A stretch of DNA of 64,000 nt from Caballeronia sp. SBC1 (GTDB lineage Bacteria > Pseudomonadota > Gammaproteobacteria > Burkholderiales > Burkholderiaceae), in the NCBI RefSeq assembly GCF_011493005.1, contig NZ_CP049157.1, forward strand, positions 310,001-374,000. The letters are read 5' to 3'. This document shows, in pieces, positions 35,675-43,382 of this stretch (position 1 is its first letter; every line of letters begins with the position of its first letter). The notes beneath the pieces were generated by a model that saw only the letters and a list, made by a program, of their open reading frames with translations, was not told the origin of the DNA and did no database searches. The position numbers were made by a program, and so were the translations under genes.

Positions 35675-36136
35675 TTAAACATCCTTCCACTGGCGATAAG
35701 TCGCGGCCTGCCCGCAATAGGTTCCCTCCCGATTAACCAGGTTCCAGACCGTCACGTTCTCGATCCAGAAGCGCCTTCCCGACTTGGCTATACGAAGGCC
35801 ACGGTATCCGCTTGCATAGCCTTTGGTTCGCACCGATTCGAGCAAACCGTCGCGCTCCTCGCGGTTAGGGTGTTCCGCGGATAACCGGGAGCGCAGTGCC
35901 GTCATTTCGTCCCACGTGTATTCGAAACATTGCTGCGCCGCCCGGTTTGCGTAAACAAAGCGCGGGTCAGCGTCCGTGTTGTGCGCGACTACGCAAAATG
36001 GCGCGTCTTCGTATAACCATCGTGCGGCATCGGCCTGCAAGACTTCCGGATCGAGCAACGGCGCACCCACCACCCGGAAGTGGCTATCCGTCAGCAGATT
36101 GCAGAAGTTGGGATCGAGGGCGAGTGACATCGTCAT
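35675..36136 (-). CDS. MEKHLA/PAS-domain protein
   Basis: 153 residues from an ATG at 36136; two more are possible at 36130 and much further upstream. The region 'LTDSHFRVVGAPLLDPEVLQADAARWLYEDAPFCVVAHNTDADPRFVYANRAAQQCFEYTWDEMTALRSRLSAEHPNREERDGLLESVRTKGYASGYRGLRIAKSGRRFWIENVTVWNLVN' is a MEKHLA domain, a PAS-like sensor fold seen in plants and bacteria. It probably binds a small ligand. It lies just left of the DUF302 gene on the same strand (124 bp gap). Confidence 0.78.
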   Translation of the reverse strand: MTMSLALDPNFCNLLTDSHFRVVGAPLLDPEVLQADAARWLYEDAPFCVVAHNTDADPRFVYANRAAQQCFEYTWDEMTALRSRLSAEHPNREERDGLLESVRTKGYASGYRGLRIAKSGRRFWIENVTVWNLVNREGTYCGQAATYRQWKDV

Positions 36137-36260
36137 TGGATCGAGTCTTAAGAGGTGTGGATTCAACCGACGATGGTACCGCGCCAGATAAGATCCAGTC
36201 TCCACGCGAGCAAAACGCAATCCATTTTTCGAATACGCGTTCGCGTCACGTTGCATACCG

Positions 36261-36689
36261 CTAAGCCAGGGCTCCGCCTAGCAGTGTTGGCATCTGCTTC
36301 AGCGGAGCGATCAAGTTCGCGTCGACTTTATAGTCCAGCTCAAGCGCCGTTGTCACGTCCTGATAGTCCACCCATACCGTGCTCTCTGAGTCTTCCCACA
36401 CAACTGCCCTCAGCGGTAGCTCAAGCGCTGCATGCGGGTTGGCTTCCATGACAGGCGTACCCGCCTTCGGATTGCCGAACAGAAGGAGCCGCGTGGGTCT
36501 TAAGGTAGTGCCGGCCTCAGCAGCGGCAGCGCTCTGGTCAATATCGGCGAAGAGCGTCACACCACGCGCGGCCAGCGCTGCCTTGAGCCGGGAGACGGTC
36601 GCCTCAAAGTCGTATTTGCTTCGCAAAGTAACGACGGAAGACGGGAATGCAGCGGTAGCGTCAGTTTGTGAGGTCATGGTCGGTGTCAT
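36261..36689 (-). CDS. DUF302 protein
   Basis: 142 residues, cytosolic. 'YDFEATVSRLKAALAARGVTLFADIDQSAAAAEAGTTLRPTRLLLFGNPKAGTPVMEANPHAALELPLRAVVWEDSESTVWVDYQ' is a complete DUF302 domain: a ferredoxin-like fold with the conserved 'GNP..gt' loop. Role unknown; some members are near membrane or copper genes. No paired gene nearby apart from the MEKHLA gene downstream. Confidence 0.87.
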   Translation of the reverse strand: MTPTMTSQTDATAAFPSSVVTLRSKYDFEATVSRLKAALAARGVTLFADIDQSAAAAEAGTTLRPTRLLLFGNPKAGTPVMEANPHAALELPLRAVVWEDSESTVWVDYQDVTTALELDYKVDANLIAPLKQMPTLLGGALA

Positions 36690-36873
36690 CCAGTAAGTGG
36701 CAAAATCAGGCGTGTTCTTCGTGCTACCCGCGCCAACGACTCTCTATAATGCGCTGCCGCAAAGCTTCCCGGCAACCGCATAACGCAATCAATGAGCGTC
36801 TTTTGCGCCGGCTCAATACAGCAATTCATGCCGGATATAGAGTCATTTACTATGTACTACGGATGACAAAATA

Positions 36874-37851
36874 ATGACACTAGCAATCAACGCTGATTTT
36901 GCGCCAACGGGATTAACACCCGTCCGGTCGATCCGAATTAGACGGTATGCATGCTTGCGCGTCGCGGCGCTTGCACTGGCAATCATCGCCGCGCTCCCGC
37001 TGACGCCTGCGCTTGCCGCGCCGCTAATCGTCGCGCATCGGGGCGGCACCGGGGACACGCCGGAGAACACGCTACAAGCGTTCAGCACCGCTCTTGAGAA
37101 CGGCGCCGACGCGCTCTGGATGACTGTCCAGGTAACGAAGGATGGTGTTCCCGTGCTCTATCGTCCGGCGGACCTGGGGTCGCTTACCGACGGACAGGGC
37201 CGTCTCGACGAGATCACGCTAAATGACCTTCGCAAACTCAACGCGGGTTATTCATTCAGTCGCAAAGACGCCTCGGGACAACTCAGCTACCCGTACCGCG
37301 CCAACCCTCTGCGCATCCCCACGTTACGTGAAGCACTGGACGCGGTGCCGCGAAATGTACCGATCATGCTCGACATGAAGCAAACGCCAGCCGCGCCGCT
37401 GGCCGAAGCGGTCGCCCAGGTTCTGGACAACGCGAACGCATGGTCGCGCGTACGCCTGTATTCCACCGACGCCCAAGCAATCCAGTTGATGAAGGTGCAC
37501 CCCCAGGCACAGGTGTTTGAGACACGCGATGCGACCCGCAATCGTCTGGTCGATCTTTCGCTCGGCGGGACCTGTGACAACCCGCCTCCCGCCGGAAGCT
37601 GGGTGGGAATCGAGTTGCATCGTCAAGTCGAAGTGATCGAGCACTTCACGTTGGGGACCGGGGTATCGAAGGTGGACGCACGGTGGTGGACGCCCGCTGC
37701 CGTCAAATGCTTCAAGACCAATGGAGACGTGAAGATCGTCGCGTTTGGTGTCGACTCGGCCGACGCATACGCAGCCGCTTCCGCCCTCGGGATCGACGCA
37801 GTGATGACGGACTCGCCCCGCGCCATGCGCATCGAAAAGAAATCGCAGTAG
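36874..37851 (+). CDS. GDPD-like exported protein lacking metal ligands
   Basis: 325 residues. After a signal peptide (to ~48, ALAAP) comes a glycerophosphodiester phosphodiesterase (GDPD) fold: 'LIVAHRGGTGDTPENTLQAF' keeps the first His (55), Arg and Glu. The next conserved block, normally GAD.iE.DVq.TKDG..Vv.HD, here reads 'GADALWMTVQVTKDGVPVLYRPADL': the Glu and Asp metal ligands are Trp-82 and Thr-84 and the His-Asp pair is Arg-Pro. The fold is intact and a later 'MLDMKQTP' is kept. It is probably a non-canonical or inactive member, or uses another mechanism. I infer periplasmic location. Confidence 0.82.
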   Translation: MTLAINADFAPTGLTPVRSIRIRRYACLRVAALALAIIAALPLTPALAAPLIVAHRGGTGDTPENTLQAFSTALENGADALWMTVQVTKDGVPVLYRPADLGSLTDGQGRLDEITLNDLRKLNAGYSFSRKDASGQLSYPYRANPLRIPTLREALDAVPRNVPIMLDMKQTPAAPLAEAVAQVLDNANAWSRVRLYSTDAQAIQLMKVHPQAQVFETRDATRNRLVDLSLGGTCDNPPPAGSWVGIELHRQVEVIEHFTLGTGVSKVDARWWTPAAVKCFKTNGDVKIVAFGVDSADAYAAASALGIDAVMTDSPRAMRIEKKSQ

Positions 37852-38274
37852 CAGTAAATATCGCAGCGGAGTTGCCAGCGCGCAGCCATCCCTTAAGTTC
37901 ACGATATGAACTGCCGTGCACGACATGGGGCCGCCTGCTGCACCATGCTCAGCGACTCAAACATCGAACCCGTACAGCCGCTCCGGGGTATCGACAAGGA
38001 TCTTCCGGCGCACCGCACATCCTGGGGTTAACGCGGTTAACTGGGGAATACCCCGCCTTGAAGGGACGTGACTTCTACAGGGTCTTTGGAAGATGGAAGA
38101 GCGCCACGCATGCGCGATCAATATGGTTATCTTCATTTGATATTTAAGCTTTGCGTGCCCGGGTGCTAGCCTTTGAGACTGTTCACACTCGCCGGAACTC
38201 GCGTTGGCCGCTAGCGGCACGAGCTAATCCGGACAAGTCAGGACACCGCTTGAACGCCAAAGGACATCAAAACA
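37852..38274. other. Intergenic region, 423 bp
   Basis: Between the GDPD-like gene and a class II aldolase gene, both rightward. It holds the ATATGGTTAT word at 38121-38130. No coding frame with support. Confidence 0.4.
38121..38130 (+). promoter_or_regulatory. ATATGGTTAT motif, copy 1
   Basis: Exact decamer, 145 bp before the first class II aldolase gene. The same word recurs at 40217 and 54567. About 0.1 occurrence per window is expected by chance on both strands. Confidence 0.3.
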
Positions 38275-39084
38275 ATGAGCACTCTCACCGACCCGCCCGG
38301 CCTCACCCTGCACGCCACGCCCGTCCGCAAATTCTGGTTCGATGAAGTCCCGGCTCCGGCTACGCCTGCTGCCGAACGCCGACATCGCCTGGAGCGGCTT
38401 GCCGGCGCATTTCGTCTGTTCGCCCGCTACGGTTTCGATCAAGGCCTGGCCGGACATATCACTGCACGCGATCCTGAATGGCCCGATCATTTCTGGGTCA
38501 ATCCGCTTGGGCGGCACTTCGCACGCATGCGGGTTTCCGACTTGCTGCTGGTGAACAGCGCCGGCGAGATCGTAGTCGGCAAGGGCCCGGTTAATCAAGC
38601 TGCGTTTGCGATTCACGCGGCCATTCACGAAGCCCGTCCGGATATTGTTGCGGCTGCGCATACGCATTCGCTGTATGGAAAAGCGTGGTCGACCCTCGGG
38701 CGCAAGCTCGATCCACTCACTCAGGATTCTTGCTCATTCTATGAGGATCACGAACTATTCGATGATTTTCAAGGCGTGGTACTGGACACCAGGGAAGGCG
38801 CACGCATTGCCGAGGCGCTGGGTTCGAGCAAAGCCGTGATCCTGAAGAACCACGGCATCCTGACCGCGGGGCCAACCGTTGAAGCGGCCGCATGGTGGTA
38901 TCTCGCGCTGGATAACGCGTGCCACACGCAACTACTCGCCGAAGCTGCCGGAACGCCTCAGCGCATTCCGCATGACGTCGCGGCGCTGACGCATGAGCGG
39001 GTCGGCCGCCCGGGAGGCGCGCTGTTTTCGTTCGAGAGTTTGTATGAAGGTCTGGTCGAAGCCGAACCCGATCTGCTTGATTGA
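38275..39084 (+). CDS. Class II aldolase/adducin-family protein
   Basis: 269 residues. Zinc-dependent sugar-phosphate aldolase fold: 'FRLFARYGFDQGLAGHITARDPEWPDHFWVNPLGRHFARMRVSDLLLVNSAGEIVVGKG', 'HAAIHEARPDIVAAAHTHSLYGKAWSTLG' (Zn-binding His pair HTHS), 'FYEDHELFDDF' and 'AVILKNHGILTAGPTVEAAAWW' with the third Zn-binding His (NHG). Probably binds zinc; the real substrate is unknown. A second, diverged member is at 53757. The ATG is the one that starts the frame; no strong ribosome site (GACATCAAAACA). Confidence 0.92.
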   Translation: MSTLTDPPGLTLHATPVRKFWFDEVPAPATPAAERRHRLERLAGAFRLFARYGFDQGLAGHITARDPEWPDHFWVNPLGRHFARMRVSDLLLVNSAGEIVVGKGPVNQAAFAIHAAIHEARPDIVAAAHTHSLYGKAWSTLGRKLDPLTQDSCSFYEDHELFDDFQGVVLDTREGARIAEALGSSKAVILKNHGILTAGPTVEAAAWWYLALDNACHTQLLAEAAGTPQRIPHDVAALTHERVGRPGGALFSFESLYEGLVEAEPDLLD

Positions 39085-39145
39085 TCTGAAACGGCGCATA
39101 GTAGTTAAGGCGATGCACTACTCATCACCTTAACTACCACCACCG

Positions 39146-40147
39146 TCAAGCCTTGGCGATCTGCGTATCCGAGATGGCGCGCACATCGATTCTTCTTGGC
39201 AGGATCGCATCGCGGAAAGCGATATCCGCAACCCGCTGTAACGCGACAATATCGTTCTCGGCAACAAAGCGTTGCTTCAACGCCGAGCGCGCGGTGATGG
39301 TCTTGGCTGCATCGAAGGGAAGCCGGGTGAGCGACGCGTAGACATGCGCGTATGCATCAGGATTGGCAACCGCCCAATCGCCCGCGCGCTGCAAACGCTG
39401 CAGCACGTCTGCAATGGCCAGGCGTTTAAGGGGATCGGCTGCCGCGCTCCCGGACGCCGTTACAAAGCCCAGACCGCTATTGATCCCGGTACCATCCCGC
39501 AGCACCCGCGCGCCCCGCTGAACTGCTGTTCCAAAGTACGGATCGAAGGTCGCCCATATATCGATGCGCCCTGATTCAAACGCAGTAAACGCGTCGACCG
39601 GCAATACAAACCGCACTGAAACGTCCTCGCGCGAAAGGCCGGCTTCTGCCAGCGCGCCATAGAGCTGGAACTGCGAAATGCTGCCACGTGCCGACGAAAC
39701 AAACACCGTACGGCCCTTGAGCTCCGCCACGCGGCGCAGCTTCGAATCCGCCGGAACGAGAATGCCCAACTGCGAGCCGGAGCCAACGCGCGTCGCAACG
39801 ATCTTGAGTGTCGGATCGCCAACGGCCGCCGCGAGCACCGGCAAATCTCCAGCAGGCGCCAGGTCGACGGCACCCGCGCGTTGCGCTTCAAAAAGCGGCG
39901 CAGCACCCTGGAAATTAGCCCACTTGAAAGCATACGGCGCGCCGTCGAGCACCTTCGCCGCCTCGGCCAACGCGCGCGTGCCGCCCGCCTGATCGCCCAG
40001 CACAAGCGTGACGGAGGCGAGCGCAGCATTCGCCGCCCTCGCCTCCTGCGACCCGAAACTACCTAGCGCGGCGACCGCTGGCGCGGCGCCCAGCAGGCGT
40101 AATACGCGCCGCCGTCCAGCGAAAACATCAGAACCATCTATCTGCAT
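39146..40147 (-). CDS. ABC substrate-binding protein, sulfonate/nitrate type (SsuA-like)
   Basis: 333 residues. Twin-arginine-like signal 'GRRRVLRLLGAAPAVAALG…ARAAN'. Mature protein shows the NMT1/SsuA pattern: 'FKWANFQGAAPLFEAQRAGAVDLAPAGDLPVLAAAVGD', 'IVATRVGSGSQLGILVPADSKLRRVAELKGRTVFVSSARGSISQFQLYGALAEAGLSREDVSVRFVLPVDAFTAFESGRIDIWATFDPYFG'. Such proteins bring aliphatic sulfonates or nitrate to an ABC importer. No permease or ATPase gene is beside it, so it serves a distant transporter or is orphaned. An ATATGGTTAT motif lies 70-79 bp upstream of its start. Confidence 0.86.
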   Translation of the reverse strand: MQIDGSDVFAGRRRVLRLLGAAPAVAALGSFGSQEARAANAALASVTLVLGDQAGGTRALAEAAKVLDGAPYAFKWANFQGAAPLFEAQRAGAVDLAPAGDLPVLAAAVGDPTLKIVATRVGSGSQLGILVPADSKLRRVAELKGRTVFVSSARGSISQFQLYGALAEAGLSREDVSVRFVLPVDAFTAFESGRIDIWATFDPYFGTAVQRGARVLRDGTGINSGLGFVTASGSAAADPLKRLAIADVLQRLQRAGDWAVANPDAYAHVYASLTRLPFDAAKTITARSALKQRFVAENDIVALQRVADIAFRDAILPRRIDVRAISDTQIAKA

Positions 40148-40216
40148 AAATCCTCGCGGGCGAAATCAGCGCCCAGAGTAGCAACGCCGCGCCCCCTTGA
40201 GAATTATTCAATTCCG

Positions 40217-40226
40217 ATATGGTTAT
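40217..40226 (+). promoter_or_regulatory. ATATGGTTAT motif, copy 2
   Basis: Same decamer as at 38121. Here it is 70 bp upstream of the SsuA-like gene (which reads leftward, where it appears as ATAACCATAT). Could be a half-site for a LysR-type sulfur regulator; inferred only. Confidence 0.35.
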
Positions 40227-40366
40227 GACGGCCAGATACTTAAGCATTGCAGAGTTCAGCACAGCTGCCGGATGCCCGTGACGACTCGTGTGGGGCGCGG
40301 AGCCATCCGTTAGAACGCGACGTCTCCACGCGCCAACCCTCCTCCTCGCTTCCTCCGAAAAAAATA

Positions 40367-40405
40367 TTGACAACACATCTTAAGATATATATCTTAAGAT
40401 GTGTT
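40367..40405 (+). promoter_or_regulatory. Promoter with 34-bp perfect palindromic operator (PadR repressor site)
   Basis: TTGACA (40367-40372) and TATCTT (40390-40395) at 17-bp spacing form a good promoter. Positions 40372-40405 are a perfect 34-bp palindrome made of two inner ATCTTAAGAT decamers around an ATATAT centre, so the operator covers the spacer and -10. It is 25 bp before the PadR-family gene at 40430, a textbook autoregulation layout; in E. coli, YqjI represses its own gene and yqjH in this manner. Confidence 0.8.
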
Positions 40406-40429
40406 TTACGATAACCACGGAGTTTTACG

Positions 40430-41149
40430 ATGAGACATCAACGAAATCGCGAGTTCGCTCACCCCCAAGCTGGGTTTGAATCTTCAGACCGTTTTTCCAT
40501 GCACGCACTGTGGCATGCAATCGGCCGCCACCACCACCGCCATGACGATGACGGCCGCTTCCCGGGTGGACCAGGCGGCCCGGGAGGATTCGGCGGCCGC
40601 GGTGACGACGGCATGCCGCGGGGCCGCAAGTTCACCTCCGACGACCTCCAGTTGCTCCTGCTCGCCCTTCTGGCCGAAGCACCGCGCCATGGCTACGAAC
40701 TGATCAAGGCACTGGAAGTTCGCTCAAACGGCTTTTACAGCCCGAGTCCGGGCATGGTCTATCCCGCGCTGACTTACCTGGAAGAATTGGGCTACGCAAC
40801 AGTCGAAGTGGAAGGCAATCGCAAGCGTTATGCCTTAGCCGAATCCGGACGCAATTACTTGGCGACTAACCGCGAGCGCGTCGATCTGATGCTCGCCAAG
40901 CTAAGCCATTTCGCCCGCAAGATGGATTCAGTGCGCCGCGCGTTTGCAGGCGAAGCAGGCGATGAAAACGCGGACGCTAACGGCGAGAGCAACGCATGGC
41001 TGCCCGAGTTCATCCAGGCACGCCGCGCCCTTAAGCACGCGCTGCTGATGCGAACCGATGCACCCGCTAGCGAGCAACGTCGCATCGCCGCCATTCTTGC
41101 GCGTGCGACTGCCGAGATCGAAGGAAAAACCGGCGGCGATCCCGCGTGA
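40430..41149 (+). CDS. YqjI-like PadR-family transcriptional repressor
   Basis: 239 residues; GGAG eight bases before the ATG. The N-terminal ~80 residues are unusual: 'MHALWHAIGRHHHRHDDD' and a Gly/Pro-rich linker (PGGPGGPGGFGGRGDDG), a His-rich metal-binding region as in E. coli YqjI. The winged-helix follows: 'LLLLALLAEAPRHGYELIKALEVRSNGFYSPSPGMVYPALTYLEELGYATVEVEGNRKRYALAESGRNYL', a PadR N-domain with the usual HGYEL and SPGxVYPxL motifs. The C-terminal helix is for dimerisation. YqjI responds to nickel or iron; here the sensor is inferred from the His cluster. It precedes a ferric-reductase gene as in yqjIH. Confidence 0.92.
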   Translation: MRHQRNREFAHPQAGFESSDRFSMHALWHAIGRHHHRHDDDGRFPGGPGGPGGFGGRGDDGMPRGRKFTSDDLQLLLLALLAEAPRHGYELIKALEVRSNGFYSPSPGMVYPALTYLEELGYATVEVEGNRKRYALAESGRNYLATNRERVDLMLAKLSHFARKMDSVRRAFAGEAGDENADANGESNAWLPEFIQARRALKHALLMRTDAPASEQRRIAAILARATAEIEGKTGGDPA

Positions 41150-41172
41150 ATCAACACTTAAGAGAACACACA

Positions 41173-41991
41173 ATGCAAAACAGCAGACCCGATCTGGCGG
41201 TCGGCCGCGTCCGCCATCAACTTAAATTCCGCCTGGCTCAAGTCAAGCGCGTTCAACCGCTTACGCCCCACCTCGTGCGCATCACGTTAAGCGGCGACGA
41301 TCTCCACGACTTTGAATCCGCGTCCTTCGACGACCACATCAAGGTCTTCTTTCCGCCACCCGGAGCCGACAAGCCGGTCATGCCTACAGCCGGCCCGAAT
41401 GGCCCGGTGTTCGCGGACGACCAGCCGCGGCCAATCGCACGCGACTTCACCCCGCGCCGATACGACCGCGAAGCACGCGAACTCGATATCGAGTTCGCGT
41501 TGCATGAGGCGGGACCCGCCGCGACGTGGGCAGCGCAAGCGAAGGTAGGGCAGTATCTGGGAATCGGCGGCCCGCGCGGCTCCTTTACGATCCCCACGGG
41601 TTTCGACTGGCATCTGCTGATCGGCGACGAGACTGCACTGCCTGCCATTGCACGCCGACTGGAAGAGCTGCCGCCGGGAACTCGCGTGGCCGCGCTGATC
41701 GAAGTGGAAGATCCGTCTGCACGCATCGACTTTACGACGCAGACCGATCTGTACGCCGAATGGCGCTATCGCAGCGAATCGGACTTCCCCGGCGGTGCCT
41801 TGTTGCTGGCCTTGCGCGAAATGTATCTGCCGACCGGTGAAGGCTACGTCTGGGCCGCGGGTGAAGCCACGATCATGCGTGCCGTACGCCAGCACCTGTG
41901 CACGGAACGGGGTGTCGACAAGACCCGGATTCGCGCTGCCAGCTACTGGAAACGTGGTGCGGAAGCGGTTCACGAATCGATCGACAACTGA
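41173..41991 (+). CDS. Siderophore-interacting FAD/NAD(P)-binding reductase (YqjH-like)
   Basis: 272 residues from the ATG at 41173 (AAGAGA seven bases upstream). A GTG start at 41146, overlapping the PadR stop, would add nine residues. Two domains: FAD-binding barrel 'QVKRVQPLTPHLVRITLSGDDLHDFESASFDDHIKVFFPP' then 'ARDFTPRRYDREARELDIEFALHEAGPAATWAAQAKVGQYLGIGGPRGSF' (R..TPR.yd..), and the SIP NAD(P) domain 'HLLIGDETALPAIARRLEELPPGTRVAALIEVED' with 'YVWAAGEATIMRAVRQHL' near the end. Known relatives reduce ferric siderophores and release iron. In an operon with the metal-responsive PadR repressor. Confidence 0.92.
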   Translation: MQNSRPDLAVGRVRHQLKFRLAQVKRVQPLTPHLVRITLSGDDLHDFESASFDDHIKVFFPPPGADKPVMPTAGPNGPVFADDQPRPIARDFTPRRYDREARELDIEFALHEAGPAATWAAQAKVGQYLGIGGPRGSFTIPTGFDWHLLIGDETALPAIARRLEELPPGTRVAALIEVEDPSARIDFTTQTDLYAEWRYRSESDFPGGALLLALREMYLPTGEGYVWAAGEATIMRAVRQHLCTERGVDKTRIRAASYWKRGAEAVHESIDN

Positions 41992-42044
41992 CTTGCGCCT
42001 TTTCCATTTTAGCCGCTGGAAAAAAATTTAATCAGGATGGCTAT

Positions 42045-43298
42045 ATGTATAGTCTAGACGCGAGTCGCGAGCGGCGCCTTCTCTGGCTGCTTGCGCTTAC
42101 GCAGTTCACCATCATCATGGACTTCATGGTGATGATGCCGCTCGGCCCGCAGATCATGCGGAGCTTTCAGATATCACCGGCCGCGTTCGCCACCGCTGTT
42201 TCAGCCTACTCGTGGTGTTCCGGTCTCTCGGGGCTGCTTGCCGCCACTTACATTGACCGCTTCGATCGCCGCCGCCTCATGTTGGCGGTCTATGCGCTGT
42301 TCGCGCTGTCGAACCTTGCGTGCGCCTGCGCCACCAGCTTTCCCATGCTGCTGATCGCGCGCGCTTTCGCGGGCATCACCGGCGGCGTGCTGGGATCGGT
42401 CATCATGGCGATCGTCAGCGACGTTATTCCCGCCGCCCGCCGCGGCGCCGCGACCGGTACGATCATGACGGCCTTTTCGCTTGCCGCAGTGGCGGGCGTC
42501 CCCGCCGGTGTTTTGCTGGGCGCGCAGTTCGGCTGGTTCACGCCATTCATTTTGCTGGCGGGTTTGTCGGTCGTGATCTGGCTGGCCGGAATGCAAATCG
42601 TGCCCTCGCTTACCGAACATCTGAGCCGCACGCCACCCGCGTTGGGCAGCGTGTTGCCTACGCTGTGGAGGTTGGTGTCGAACCCGCGTAACGCAAACGC
42701 ATTCGCGCTTACGTTCATCGTGATGGTCTCGCAGATGCTGGTGATCCCGTTCATCTCGCCCATGCTTGTGGCTAACCACGGTGTAGCCCCCGCACAGTTG
42801 TCATGGCTCTACATGGCGGGCGGCGCCGCGACGTTCTTCACAGCGCGGCTTGTTGGCAGACTTTCTGATCGTTACGGCAGCCGCCGGATGTTCCGTCTGA
42901 TGGTCGTGCTGTCCCTGTTGCCGGTGTTGTTCATCACTCACCTGCCGAGCCTGCCGTTCATCGCGATGGTGCTGCTGTTCCCGGTGTTCATGGTGATCGT
43001 GTCCGGCCGCATGGTACCTATGCAGGCGTTGCTGACGACCGTTCCCGAACCGTCTAATCGCGGCGCTTTCCTCAGCACGAACAGCGCACTGCAAGCACTC
43101 GGTGCCGGTTGCGGTGCGTGGCTCGGCGGACTGTTCCTGTCGTTCGATACGCATGGGTTTATCCGCGGTTATGGCGTCAACGGCTTGCTGGCTGCCGCGC
43201 TCGTATCTTTCGCGGCAGTTTGGGTCGGCCGCGTGAAAGCGGCCTCGGAAAGAGCTGTTGCGCCGCTCATTTCCGCAGAGCCGCTTGGGGAAGCGTAG
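42045..43298 (+). CDS. MFS transporter
   Basis: 417 residues from an ATG at 42045 with AGGA eight bases upstream. Twelve helices: 'LTQFTIIMDFMVMMPLGPQIMRSFQISPAAFATAVSAYSWCSGLSGLLAATYIDRFDRRRLMLAVYALFALS', with the loop 2-3 motif D-R-x-D-R-R-R. The DFMVMMPLGPQ start is seen in DHA1 exporters. Starts 53 bp after the siderophore-interacting reductase and is probably part of the same operon, so it may export a siderophore or metal chelate; that is inferred from position only. Confidence 0.9.
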   Translation: MYSLDASRERRLLWLLALTQFTIIMDFMVMMPLGPQIMRSFQISPAAFATAVSAYSWCSGLSGLLAATYIDRFDRRRLMLAVYALFALSNLACACATSFPMLLIARAFAGITGGVLGSVIMAIVSDVIPAARRGAATGTIMTAFSLAAVAGVPAGVLLGAQFGWFTPFILLAGLSVVIWLAGMQIVPSLTEHLSRTPPALGSVLPTLWRLVSNPRNANAFALTFIVMVSQMLVIPFISPMLVANHGVAPAQLSWLYMAGGAATFFTARLVGRLSDRYGSRRMFRLMVVLSLLPVLFITHLPSLPFIAMVLLFPVFMVIVSGRMVPMQALLTTVPEPSNRGAFLSTNSALQALGAGCGAWLGGLFLSFDTHGFIRGYGVNGLLAAALVSFAAVWVGRVKAASERAVAPLISAEPLGEA

Positions 43299-43326
43299 CG
43301 GCTGCAGCGGTGGTGGAACGGGCTTG

Positions 43327-43373
43327 AATAAGTTGCGCCGCGCAAGTATATTGGTTGCGAGGCGCAACTTATT
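43327..43373 (+). promoter_or_regulatory. Two MarR-type operator boxes inside a long inverted repeat
   Basis: AATAAGTTGCGCC (43327-43339) and GGCGCAACTTATT (43361-43373) are perfect inverted repeats of 13 bp. Within, TTGCGCCGCGCAA (43333-43345) and TTGCGAGGCGCAA (43355-43367) are near-palindromes 22 bp apart, two helical turns, fitting two MarR dimers. They lie 10-56 bp before the MarR-GNAT start at 43383 and are likely self-repression sites. Confidence 0.65.
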
Positions 43374-43382
43374 GGAGCAGCC

